Shown: positions 44,833 to 53,335 of the stretch, piece by piece | Layout of the letters: each line of letters opens with the position of its first letter | Numbering within the stretch: the stretch's first letter is position 1 | Assembly (NCBI RefSeq): GCF_019654955.1 | Contig: NZ_BPEV01000008.1 | Coordinates: forward strand, 62,001 to 126,000 | Source of the DNA: Shewanella sp. KT0246 | GTDB lineage: Bacteria > Pseudomonadota > Gammaproteobacteria > Enterobacterales > Shewanellaceae | Length of the DNA stretch: 64,000 nt | Direction of reading: 5' to 3' | Translations under genes and position numbers: made by a program | The notes under the pieces: model-generated | Told to the model about the DNA's origin: nothing | The model's input: only the letters and a program-made list of their open reading frames with translations | Databases searched by the model: none

Positions 44833-45146
44833 ATAATTATCCCTCACACAGTACAAGCAATAAAAAATTACCATCAAATTTCATAGTATCAACAATTTAA
44901 AGTAAAACAATTTATTAACATAGTTAAGTGTTTTTTCAGTTAGTAACGTAAAAACATCATCCTTTATTATGGCAAATACATCCGATTCACTATTTTAATT
45001 TAGGCTTTTATCCACCTAAAGCTTATGAGGCTTAGTCTGCAACACATCAGCTAGCGCTAAACTAACTAATTGGACTTTAAACTGAACACATTTTAAGTCA
45101 TAGTGAAAAATCTAAATTTAGACTCGAATAATGGATATCGATTAGA

Positions 45147-46658
45147 TTGAAACCGCCGAATAGCAATCAAGCTAAATCAATAGAGAAGCCAACAGTTCCT
45201 CTTTTAATAGCGCCCAAATTAGGCTTTTATTTACCAGTCATTATTATTGCAGGGTTATTGCTAACATTTCCCCATAAGACACTCTCAACCTTTAGTTTAT
45301 TCACCCAATTTTTCCTTGAAAACTTTGATTCTCAATTCATTCAACTTTCCAGTTTATTGTTAATAGTTGCCACCGTTATTTGCTTTAGCCCAATAGGGAA
45401 AATACGCATTGGCGGCGACCAAGCCAAAACAGAGTTTAATTTTGCTAGTTGGATAGCCATGTTATTTACCGCAGGAATGGGGTCAGGGCTGATTTTTTGG
45501 GGTGTAGCAGAACCTGTTTATCACTTTGTGAATCCCCCTGCCTTTTTACAAGATGACTTTTCATCAGTTTCAGGCGCATTAGCCATTACCTATTTTCATT
45601 GGGGATTACATGCATGGGCCATATACGCGATGACAGGTTTAGTAATGGCATGGTTTGCCTATAATCGAAATCGCAGCTTACGGATCAGTGCCAGCTTTAG
45701 CGATCAAAAACCAAAGTGGCTGAGCATATTAGATTTACTCGCGGTAGTTGCAATCATATTTGGCATGGCCGGCACCTTCGCCAATACCGTAGCATTAATT
45801 CAAACCGGGCTTGAGCAAGCCGTCGGACTTAACGTTGGCAGTGCTAGTTTCAGGATTGGTTTAATACTGTTTATTGCCGTGCTGTTTACCTTGTCATCAA
45901 TTGCAGGACTCAGCCAAGGCATTAAACGTTTAAGTCAATTCAATACCTTATTTATGGTGGCGATTTTAGTGGTAGTGATTGCCCTAGTTGACCCGATTAA
46001 CAGCATGAAATTAATGCTGGAATCAACGGTAAGTTACTTGCAACTACTGCCTAAAGTGTCTTTTAGCGTTGGTGAGCCAGCGAAATGGAGCCAAGGTTGG
46101 ACTGTAATTTACTTAATTTGGTGGATTGCTTGGGCACCTTTTGTTGGTCCTTTTATCGCTAGAATAAGTAAAGGGCGGAGCATTAGGCAGTTTTTGTCTT
46201 GCACGATTTTATTACCTACATTGACATCAATTATATGGTTCTCAGGTTTTGCAGGCAGCGTGCTGACGCAACCTTTTGCTGCAGAAGTGATGGCAGCAGT
46301 GAATCAAGAGTATACCTTGGGTTTATTTAGCTTTTTTAGCCATTTAAGTGGCGACGGTTTTCCGTTAGGCAGCATTTTATCTGTGGCGGCGATATTGTTA
46401 TTAGTCACTTTCCTTATCACCAGTGCTGATTCATCCATATACATCACCAGTATGCTCACTGGCAGCGAAAGCCACATAGCTAAAATGCTTTGGAGTATTG
46501 TGCTAATAGCAATAACTATTGCGCTTGTGACCATTAACGATGTTGATTTAAATAAACAAATCGCCATTGTTGGCGCCATTCCATTTACTTTAGTGATGAG
46601 CTCTCAAATCGTATTTTGGTTAAAGGATGTGTTAATTACCAACAAAAATTTGAACTAA
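45147..46658 (+). CDS. BCCT family transporter
   Basis: A 503-residue inner-membrane transporter with twelve helices. The BCCT motifs are visible: MLFTAGMGSGLIFWGVAEPVYHF (Gly-rich TM3, about 110-132) and WTVIYLIWWIAWAPFVGPFIARISKGRSIRQF (TM8 signature, about 318-348). It would take up betaine, choline, carnitine or a related compound with Na+ or H+. The Gly-Met-Gly-Ser-Gly motif is of the Na+-betaine kind. The only plausible start is TTG 45147: an upstream ATG in this frame is followed by a stop. The ribosome binding site is weak. Bidirectional terminator after it. Confidence 0.9.
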   Translation: MKPPNSNQAKSIEKPTVPLLIAPKLGFYLPVIIIAGLLLTFPHKTLSTFSLFTQFFLENFDSQFIQLSSLLLIVATVICFSPIGKIRIGGDQAKTEFNFASWIAMLFTAGMGSGLIFWGVAEPVYHFVNPPAFLQDDFSSVSGALAITYFHWGLHAWAIYAMTGLVMAWFAYNRNRSLRISASFSDQKPKWLSILDLLAVVAIIFGMAGTFANTVALIQTGLEQAVGLNVGSASFRIGLILFIAVLFTLSSIAGLSQGIKRLSQFNTLFMVAILVVVIALVDPINSMKLMLESTVSYLQLLPKVSFSVGEPAKWSQGWTVIYLIWWIAWAPFVGPFIARISKGRSIRQFLSCTILLPTLTSIIWFSGFAGSVLTQPFAAEVMAAVNQEYTLGLFSFFSHLSGDGFPLGSILSVAAILLLVTFLITSADSSIYITSMLTGSESHIAKMLWSIVLIAITIALVTINDVDLNKQIAIVGAIPFTLVMSSQIVFWLKDVLITNKNLN

Positions 46659-46688
46659 AAAAGCCTGATGAGAGCATCAGGCTTTTCA
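46657..46688. terminator. Bidirectional terminator between BCCT and CDF genes
   Basis: AAAAGCCTGATG (46659-46670) pairs perfectly with CATCAGGCTTTT (46675-46686) across a 4-nt loop; A- and T-runs flank both sides and the BCCT stop overlaps its left edge. Confidence 0.9.
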
Positions 46689-46711
46689 TTGATAACAGTT
46701 AACTTAAACTG

Positions 46712-47614
46712 TTATTTCACTTCGGTTACTATGTCTAAATTCAGTTTCACATCCAGTGATAGACGAGCAAGCTTGTTATTTAATATTAACCTTACCTTAT
46801 GTAAATCAGGCAATAACTGGTGAGACTTTTTAGGGTTAACGTTAATATTCACCATTAATTCTGGCCCAACTTTAGCAATTCCTGTCAGCATCAATTCCTG
46901 CGGGCTTGAACCATTCGCTTCAGACACACTTTCGTGAACCAATGAACAGATTTCTTTGCTGGGTTTCATCATCAGAAGCTCTCTAAATGCGCCAATTAAC
47001 ATCATTAATGGTACTTTAATGAAGTACGCTCCGATAAGCAGCATCATTACGGAGTCAGCATACACTGCATAGGTATACCAAGGCGTATATGTAAGAATTA
47101 ACCCAACAATCAAACCAGCACACACTGCGCCACTCACAACAGTGTCCATTTTCCACAGCTTAATTTCAGCAATAAATAACCCTGAACGTTTCGGTTCATT
47201 TTGCTTAACTAAAAACCACCATACTGCGAGACAACCAAACAAATTAACGAAACCAAATACGGCAGCGAATGACATATCAATTTCTCTACCACCACTTAAA
47301 AAGACATTGAGTGCTGATGACAAACTAAAGCCTAATAACATTAAAATCACCGCCCCTTTAATGGCGACGACAATAGGTTCAATAATGGCTTTACCAAACG
47401 CGAATTGTGAACGAGAAGAACCACGCATATAACTAGAAGCAGCAAGCGATAACATCGTGAGTAATAATCCAATTAAAGAGTAACCACCGTCAAATAATAT
47501 GACAATAGAACCACTCATTAACCCTACAACCACGCCCATAACAGCAAACGATAACGCTGCTAAAGCAGATATAATAAGTAATTGTTTATCTTCTATTTTA
47601 TTTTGTTCACGCAT
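46712..47614 (-). CDS. Divergent cation diffusion facilitator (CDF) transporter
   Basis: A 300-residue inner-membrane protein with six helices and a C-terminal cytoplasmic domain (about 215-300). It fits the CDF family in plan, but the transport site is altered. TM2 reads DGGYSLIG, so the first Asp is kept while the second, four residues on, is Ser. In TM5, WKMDTVVSG keeps the Asp but has Leu where the His should be. This resembles the COG3965-type subgroup of predicted Co/Zn/Cd transporters. Substrate uncertain. A 21-base palindrome lies about 140 bases upstream. Confidence 0.8.
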   Translation of the reverse strand: MREQNKIEDKQLLIISALAALSFAVMGVVVGLMSGSIVILFDGGYSLIGLLLTMLSLAASSYMRGSSRSQFAFGKAIIEPIVVAIKGAVILMLLGFSLSSALNVFLSGGREIDMSFAAVFGFVNLFGCLAVWWFLVKQNEPKRSGLFIAEIKLWKMDTVVSGAVCAGLIVGLILTYTPWYTYAVYADSVMMLLIGAYFIKVPLMMLIGAFRELLMMKPSKEICSLVHESVSEANGSSPQELMLTGIAKVGPELMVNINVNPKKSHQLLPDLHKVRLILNNKLARLSLDVKLNLDIVTEVK

Positions 47615-47751
47615 TCATTATCACCAGTAAAAACCTGTGATAAGTATTGCTTTACAAGGCTGTTTTCTCAACAGCTCATCAAGTTGATAAGCCATATGAT
47701 GCATAACCAATTAATTAAATAACTAAAAATCAATACCTTACATTAAATATT

Positions 47752-47772
47752 AGTGTCAATATTATTGACACT
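47752..47772. promoter_or_regulatory. Perfect 9-bp palindrome upstream of the CDF gene
   Basis: AGTGTCAAT (47752-47760) and ATTGACACT (47764-47772) form a perfect inverted repeat around ATT. It lies 138 bases upstream of the CDF start and 32 bases past the LysR stop. It is a candidate operator; as a terminator for the LysR gene it would have a weak stem and no proper U-run. Confidence 0.5.
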
Positions 47773-47803
47773 GAGTGAGTTGGTATCATTTTAGTCGGTG
47801 AGA

Positions 47804-48682
47804 TCAGAACTTAAACAGGTAATCACTGATCTGATCACACAGCCAAGATACTGGCTCAGGTATCGCGCTACCCGGCATTGAAAACATGCAATAGTCTTCA
47901 TGGGTTAGACCATAAGTGTGCTTAATAACAGCCAATTTTTCACTACGTAAATGAGGACGAATAAGCGGTTCAGGTAACACGCCCCAAGCTTTCTCAGAGA
48001 CTATGGTATTGAGCATGTACTCAAAACTTGAAAAGCCAATATGCCTTAAGGAAAAAGGCTGTAGCTCTGGGTTATCTTTGTCGTTTAAATACACCATCAC
48101 AGCTTGCATCGATTCCCGTAACTGGCTGTCTGACACTCGTTTTAAACTGGCCAAAGGGTGATGACTTTCACATACCGACATCATTCGAATCTTACCCAAT
48201 GGTAAATAGTCAGTGTTGGCATCATCTACTCGTTCAAAATCCACCCCAAAGGCAAAGTCTACCTGCCCCGTATTAACCAGATTAGCTAAATCACCGCTAG
48301 ATGCTAAAACGGTATTCACAGTAGTGGCATCAAAGTGATTGTTGAGGGCTAAAATAAAAGTTTGCCAGACTTCATCAGGAAAAGAGTCATCTCTTGCAAG
48401 CCAGATTTCAGAGCGAAACTTATCTATGGTTTGCTCGCAGGTCTGCTTTATTCGTTCACAAGTCGACACCACACTTTCGCAATCTTTATAGATAGATTTA
48501 CCTACTTCCGACAGCACTAAACTATTGCCAGAACGGTTAAACAACTTGGCCTCTAAACTCGACTCAAGCGCTTTAATCGCCATGCTCAATTGGGTGCGAT
48601 TGCTATTCAGTTGCTTAGCTGCTGCAGTCACCGACCCAGCATCCGCAATGGCGCAAAAAATTTCTAACTGCTTAAGATTCAT
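47804..48682 (-). CDS. LysR family transcriptional regulator
   Basis: A 292-residue regulator. From ATG 48682 it opens MNLKQLEIFCAIADAGSVTAAAKQLNSNRTQLSMAIKALESSLEAKLFNR, the LysR winged helix-turn-helix, followed by the linker helix and the LysR substrate domain (about 90-290). An earlier in-frame TTG at 48703 would add seven non-conserved residues. Unlike most LysR genes it is not divergent from a target gene: the CDF and metallopeptidase-like genes lie on the same strand on either side. Its inducer cannot be inferred. Confidence 0.92.
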   Translation of the reverse strand: MNLKQLEIFCAIADAGSVTAAAKQLNSNRTQLSMAIKALESSLEAKLFNRSGNSLVLSEVGKSIYKDCESVVSTCERIKQTCEQTIDKFRSEIWLARDDSFPDEVWQTFILALNNHFDATTVNTVLASSGDLANLVNTGQVDFAFGVDFERVDDANTDYLPLGKIRMMSVCESHHPLASLKRVSDSQLRESMQAVMVYLNDKDNPELQPFSLRHIGFSSFEYMLNTIVSEKAWGVLPEPLIRPHLRSEKLAVIKHTYGLTHEDYCMFSMPGSAIPEPVSWLCDQISDYLFKF

Positions 48683-48717
48683 AGATTGACCGAATGATGC
48701 CAATTAAACTTCGATAG

Positions 48718-49635
48718 TTACTGCTGACGAAGTTGGTATTGTGTTTGAGCTAATTGATTATATTGTTCCAATAAGCTCAGCTGATTATTTGTTTCCGAGC
48801 CATTCTGTAATGCCCCATTTTTTATAGGCTTAGCTTCTATAAACTTAGTTTGCGCGGCCATGGCTTGTAAATCAATTTTTAACTGGCCGTGGCTATCGTA
48901 TTGACTAGCAAACGTGCCCATATTAATCATATCCACTTGCCAATCAGTCAACTGACCAATGACATAGTTGCCATATTGAAAGGCTTCATATTCATTAAGC
49001 AAGGTTAAAAAATCACTAAAGCCAAAGCCTGTTAATTGTTTCTGTGCAGTAAATGCAGCTAAATAACCTTGTGAAACAACATCTCCCTCTCCAGCCATTG
49101 CGCGCTGAAATTGATATGAATGCCGAGTTTCATGGATTAAAAAGGCCAACGAGGCAAAAGCCTCTTCTTCGGATAATTTCTCAGGATTTAAATACACAAT
49201 ACCATTGCCGACCACTTCAACATCGAAGTCAAAATAGACCATTTTTTTAGGGTAGCTATGATTATCAATTATCAACTTCGGCGCTTGGGTTCCAAAGCTT
49301 TTCACTGCTAATTCGAATACTTTTTTAAGCCATGGAATTTGATCATCCATGGTTAAATGAGGCCAATTTTTTATTGCCTGAGTTAAGGCCTTATCTTGTG
49401 CAATGAGTCCAACTAAATTGTTCGCATGAGCTAGCGTTATCTCATAGGCCGGTGCTAAAAATGCTTCACTTTGAGGTTGCAGTGCAAAAGCATGTGGCGC
49501 TTGTTGCTGCAAAACTTGATTGGCATAAAAATTATCGGCAATAGCTGGCAGCGAAAAGCAAGAAATGCCTATGCCTATCCATAGTATTAATCGGTTAAAA
49601 ATAGAACTGTTGAGCCTAGGTTTGAACATAGTCAT
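48718..49635 (-). CDS. Exported HExxH metallopeptidase-like protein
   Basis: A 305-residue protein with a signal peptide (cut near AIA-DN). The segment FLIHETRHSYQFQ contains HExxH (HETRH), a zinc-peptidase helix, and about 60 residues later LLNEYEAFQYGNYVIGQ supplies a candidate third ligand Glu. Family not recognised; it may be a peptidase or a structural relative. ATG 49635 has GGAAG just upstream; the frame continues to 49686 without a ribosome site. Its promoter region contains the heptanucleotide array. The C-terminus is Gln-rich. Confidence 0.7.
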   Translation of the reverse strand: MTMFKPRLNSSIFNRLILWIGIGISCFSLPAIADNFYANQVLQQQAPHAFALQPQSEAFLAPAYEITLAHANNLVGLIAQDKALTQAIKNWPHLTMDDQIPWLKKVFELAVKSFGTQAPKLIIDNHSYPKKMVYFDFDVEVVGNGIVYLNPEKLSEEEAFASLAFLIHETRHSYQFQRAMAGEGDVVSQGYLAAFTAQKQLTGFGFSDFLTLLNEYEAFQYGNYVIGQLTDWQVDMINMGTFASQYDSHGQLKIDLQAMAAQTKFIEAKPIKNGALQNGSETNNQLSLLEQYNQLAQTQYQLRQQ

Positions 49636-49726
49636 CGTACTTCCATAAGGGTATTTATTATTGTTATTTCGCCTGCAGAATATCACTTATATTTAGCTTG
49701 TTCAGCATCATTACGCTTTAGGCTCT

Positions 49727-49845
49727 AGCTTTGAGCTTTGAGTTTTGAGTTTTGAGCTTTGAGCTTTGAACTTTGAACTTTGAACTTTGAACTTTGAACT
49801 TTGAACTTTGAACTTTGAACTTTGAACTTTGAACTTTGAACTTTA
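49727..49845. repeat. Heptanucleotide tandem repeat, 17 copies
   Basis: 119 bases made of exactly 17 head-to-tail 7-mers: AGCTTTG x2, AGTTTTG x2, AGCTTTG x2, AACTTTG x10 and a final AACTTTA. It lies between divergent genes, 92 bases upstream of the HExxH gene and 77 bases upstream of the Cys-rich gene. The homogeneous right part and the diverged left part indicate recent expansion by slippage. Copy number is likely variable between strains. Confidence 0.97.
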
Positions 49846-49922
49846 GCCTCAGATTTATGACTAATACACTAATATAGCTACATAGTTCCATTACCTTATA
49901 TTGTTACTGGGTAGAGTTTGAC

Positions 49923-50222
49923 ATGAAACCAGATCGCACCACAGCCATGCAAAATATCATATCGCAAGTCAAGTCCGAGTTTCCGTTAACCGAGCCCGAG
50001 ACCTTCGTATGTGGCCCCGAGGGGAGCTGCCAAGGTTGCCCGAAAAAGTTATTAGAATTGGTCGATAGTGAAATCAGTTACTGGGAAGCTGCAATCAATA
50101 ATGGTGATACCCCACAGCTAGGTGAAATCAGTCGTTTCGGCAAACTGTGTAAAAACGTCAAGCGTGGATTAGATAGAAATGGAGTGATTGATAAATATCG
50201 CGACTATCTGCAAAAAGAATAA
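49923..50222 (+). CDS. Small Cys-rich protein of unknown function
   Basis: A 99-residue cytoplasmic protein with four Cys: C30-x5-C36-x2-C39 within VCGPEGSCQGCPKK, and C76. The spacing could hold an Fe-S cluster or zinc. The rest is helical and charged (LVDSEISYWEAAINN, KLCKNVKRGLDRNGVIDKYRDYLQ). I do not recognise a named family, although it looks conserved in composition and not random. The 17-copy repeat ends 77 bases before its ATG, placing the repeat in or near its promoter. Confidence 0.7.
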   Translation: MKPDRTTAMQNIISQVKSEFPLTEPETFVCGPEGSCQGCPKKLLELVDSEISYWEAAINNGDTPQLGEISRFGKLCKNVKRGLDRNGVIDKYRDYLQKE

Positions 50223-50420
50223 ATAGCGTACCCCCCAAAAAAAAGCATGCCTCCCCACATAACTCCCTATCGCGTTCAAAGTGATCTTTAATACTCTTAC
50301 CTTAAAGCTTTCATCAAGTTAGCCAATGCTCTATGCTTAATTGAAGCCTAGTAATTAAAAATAACTTCAATACAATGGTCATATAATCGACAAAATAAAA
50401 TGTACCTAAGTGAGGCAAGA

Positions 50421-50786
50421 ATGGAAAAATCCAAAATAGTCGTTATTGATGATGATCCAGTATGTACTAGCATGTTGCTTGCCATTTTAGGGGATGATTA
50501 TCTTGTATTGACGGCCAATTCAGGTGATGGCGCTATTGAACTACTGTCATCGGTAAAGCCAGATTTAATCTTCTTAGATATCACCATGCCCGATATCAAT
50601 GGTTATCAAGTATTGAAGTATGTCAAAGAACAAACACCTAATGCAGACGTGCCTATTGTGGTCGTTAGCTCATTAGTTGAAGAATCAGATCAAGATTTTG
50701 CATTAAAACTGGGTGCAAATGATTACCTTACTAAACCTATCTTGCCAAATGCGGTGCAAAAGATGGTAGATATGTATCTAGCGTAA
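50421..50786 (+). CDS. Stand-alone response regulator receiver protein
   Basis: A 121-residue CheY-like protein made only of a receiver domain. The acidic pocket IDDDP, the phosphorylation site FLDITMPD, the Ser/Thr switch VVVSS and the Lys in DYLTKPI are all present, so it should be phosphorylated. No output domain or kinase gene is adjacent. ATG 50421 is preferred, with GAGG upstream; the in-frame ATG at 50400 has none. A strong terminator follows. Confidence 0.92.
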   Translation: MEKSKIVVIDDDPVCTSMLLAILGDDYLVLTANSGDGAIELLSSVKPDLIFLDITMPDINGYQVLKYVKEQTPNADVPIVVVSSLVEESDQDFALKLGANDYLTKPILPNAVQKMVDMYLA

Positions 50787-50822
50787 GCACTTTTTAGTTA
50801 TTAGTCAGAAAGCATCATTTAT

Positions 50823-50860
50823 AAAAAACGCCGTAATGATTTTTCATTGCGGCGTTTTTA
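50823..50860. terminator. Bidirectional terminator between receiver and S9 peptidase genes
   Basis: AACGCCGTAATGA (50827-50839) pairs with TCATTGCGGCGTT (50844-50856), one G-U wobble and a TTTT loop, flanked by A- and T-runs. Confidence 0.9.
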
Positions 50861-50885
50861 CATTTTTAACGTATGAAATCAGTGC

Positions 50886-52955
50886 TTATTTAGCGCCAGG
50901 TTCTGCGTGCTGGTTCATCCATTTCTCAACTTCGTTGTACCAGTAAATTGAGTTATTTGGCTTCATGATCCAGTGGTTTTCATCTGGGAAATAAATCATC
51001 CGTGATTCAATACCTTTGGTTTGCAAGGTACGGAATAACTCAAAACCTTGGCCTACAGGCACGCGGTAATCTAACTGACCATGTACCACTAATGTCGGCG
51101 TATCAAAGTTTTCAGCGCCGTAATGTGGCGAAATTGATTTGTAGATCTCAGGATTATCCCAGTAATCGCCAAAGCGAGTGCTGTGCACCGAGAAATCAGC
51201 AGCCATTTGCGAGTACATGTTATATACCGCAGCATGAATAAATAATGCATTAAACGGCTGATCTTTTTGACCTAAAATAATCGATGATAAGTAACCACCG
51301 TAGCTTGCACCACCTGCTACTAAACGATCGTTATCGATCCAGTCTTTCGCTTTAAACCAATCAGTCGCTTTGAATACATCTTCCAACGACTTATTTTTCC
51401 AGTCAGGGTTAATGCTGTCAGTATAATCTTGACCAAAACTGTTAGAGCCGTGGAAGTTAGGCCATGCCGTTACGTAACCCCAAGAAGCAAATGTTTGTGC
51501 ATTCCAGCGGTAATGGAAACCATCAGAAATAGCACTATGAGGACCACCGTGGATCAGCATCATTAACGGATACTTTTTGCTTTTATCAAACCCTGGAGGG
51601 TAATGAACCCACATTTGTACGTCTTGGTCGTTATAACCTTTGTAGGTCACTGACTCGTAGGTACCCATATCAACATCAGCTAAGATGTCATCGTTAAAGC
51701 TGTCTAAACGCGTAGTTTTACCATTGCTTGGGTTAATTTTAACTAGACGGGCTGGGTACAAAAAACTGTCGTTAGCGGCGACGATAGTACCGTCGTTAGC
51801 TATAGATGGCGCACCGAAGTTGGTTTGTTTAGTAATCGGTTTCACTTTGCCATTTTTAGCATTGATATGAAAAATGCGTCGAGTTGCAGCATCGTCAATC
51901 GCTGCGTAAAACCCTTTGCTATCAGCCGTCCAGCTAAAGCGGGCAACAGAGCGATCCCAGTCAGTGGTGATCACACGTTCTGTGCGCTTTTTCACATCCA
52001 ATAACACAAGGTTAGCAGTGTCTGCATAAAAGCCGTGGATCAGCTGGCGAGTAAAGGCTAACGTTTTTCCATCTGGGCTAAACGTTGGGCTTGAATCTGG
52101 CGCTTCATTTTTAGGGGTTAAGTTTACCACTTTACCACTGCCAATTTTCGCCATGAAAATATCAATTTTTGGATCAACCTGATTCGCCCAACCATTACTA
52201 TTAAACGCAATTAGTTGCTCGTCAGGTGAAATGTCGTAGTTGCCACTGCTTTGCGATGATCGCGGCAGTTGCTTATTCAATGGCTGAGTAATCGCTTCTA
52301 CTTCGCCACCTTTAGCTGGAATACGAAATACATGAGCTTCACGGTCTTCTTCAATCCAGTGATCAAAACTTGAAAATGGCAGTGCATTCCACTGGTGCGC
52401 AGAGACTTTATTGTCTTTATTCGCTTTTAGCTGAGTTGCCATTTCGTCCCAATTTTTACCAGGGAAGATACGGCTAATGAAGTAAACATTATCACCAACC
52501 CATTTAAGGCCTTTAACGCCACCTGGCACATTGGTTAATCGCTGAGCTTCACCCGCTTTGTCCATTGGTAATAAATACACTTGACCAGCATCATCTTTAT
52601 TACGCTTACTGATAAACGCGAGTGTTTTACCGTCAGGAGAGAACGTCGCTTCACTTGCACGTTGCCCTTCTGCGGTCAACGCGCGTTGACCTTTACCGTC
52701 TTGATCAAATAACCACAACTGAGTGGCGCCTTTGTCTTCAGGCACATTGTACTGAGTCACTGGGGCGATAATATATTCGCCATTTGATGAAATAATTGGA
52801 TTACCAATTCGACTTAATTTCCAAAGCACATCAACCGATAAGGTAGTATCTTGTTCCGCTTTATTTTGCACTGAAAGCGCTGATTTTGTTGGCTCTGCCG
52901 CTATTGATGCCGCAGGCATCAACAAGCACATGAGCACTATCCCAACTTTCTTCAC
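50886..52955 (-). CDS. S9 family prolyl oligopeptidase-like peptidase, exported
   Basis: A 689-residue exported serine peptidase. An N-terminal beta-propeller with WD40-like/TolB repeats (about 30-400; for example ATFSPDGKTLAFISKRN, PTFSPDGKTLAFTRQ) caps a C-terminal alpha/beta hydrolase. The nucleophile Ser lies in GGASYGGYLS, followed by the Asp and His (HGQLDYRVP, ENHWI) of the triad. It should cleave peptides in the periplasm. I place the start at GTG 52955: AAGGAG lies 7 bases upstream and it gives a clean signal peptide (KKVGIVLMCLLMPAASIAA). ATGs at 52994 and 53057 add 13 and 34 residues without a good ribosome site. Confidence 0.9.
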   Translation of the reverse strand: MKKVGIVLMCLLMPAASIAAEPTKSALSVQNKAEQDTTLSVDVLWKLSRIGNPIISSNGEYIIAPVTQYNVPEDKGATQLWLFDQDGKGQRALTAEGQRASEATFSPDGKTLAFISKRNKDDAGQVYLLPMDKAGEAQRLTNVPGGVKGLKWVGDNVYFISRIFPGKNWDEMATQLKANKDNKVSAHQWNALPFSSFDHWIEEDREAHVFRIPAKGGEVEAITQPLNKQLPRSSQSSGNYDISPDEQLIAFNSNGWANQVDPKIDIFMAKIGSGKVVNLTPKNEAPDSSPTFSPDGKTLAFTRQLIHGFYADTANLVLLDVKKRTERVITTDWDRSVARFSWTADSKGFYAAIDDAATRRIFHINAKNGKVKPITKQTNFGAPSIANDGTIVAANDSFLYPARLVKINPSNGKTTRLDSFNDDILADVDMGTYESVTYKGYNDQDVQMWVHYPPGFDKSKKYPLMMLIHGGPHSAISDGFHYRWNAQTFASWGYVTAWPNFHGSNSFGQDYTDSINPDWKNKSLEDVFKATDWFKAKDWIDNDRLVAGGASYGGYLSSIILGQKDQPFNALFIHAAVYNMYSQMAADFSVHSTRFGDYWDNPEIYKSISPHYGAENFDTPTLVVHGQLDYRVPVGQGFELFRTLQTKGIESRMIYFPDENHWIMKPNNSIYWYNEVEKWMNQHAEPGAK

Positions 52956-53335
52956 GAGAGGACTCCTTGATTTATTTATTGTTATTTTCTTCATTACTAG
53001 CATTTTTTCGTAATGCCAGTCAGTACAGCTAGTGATGAATGTTAATCGAATTAACAACGAGAGAACGGGACAACCATCACCCTTGTTACATCAGCATAAA
53101 TCCATTGTCATACTTAACAATTAAATAAAGCTTAAACCGCACTATTCCACTTAGCATCAATCGCATTAGCAAACTGTTGTTTACTTTTCACTCATATATC
53201 ATCCCACATCAAATTGATACATTGATCAAAATTTCGTACTAAACATCATCAATATGTTTGCCTCCCTTCATACATTTGGCTATTTTGCCAAATAACAAAA
53301 TGTTTTATCACATTTCAACCAGAAAGGACTTTGCA
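52956..53335. other. Intergenic region between S9 peptidase and ArsR genes
   Basis: 380 bases between divergent genes. It contains the S9 ribosome site (AAGGAG), a short AT-rich region, and the candidate ArsR operator described separately. No supported gene. Confidence 0.5.
53274..53293. promoter_or_regulatory. Candidate ArsR operator
   Basis: ATTTGGC (53274-53280) is repeated in inverted form as GCCAAAT (53287-53293) with a 6-base spacer, 43 bases before the arsR ATG. The position suits autoregulation by the encoded repressor. Confidence 0.45.

Noticed and set aside
44092..46658. Binding protein and BCCT gene as a single transport system
   Set aside because: They are divergent, and BCCT carriers work without binding proteins; adjacency is probably coincidental.
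49727..49845. Heptanucleotide array as a CRISPR
   Set aside because: Units are contiguous 7-mers with no spacers and no cas genes in the window.
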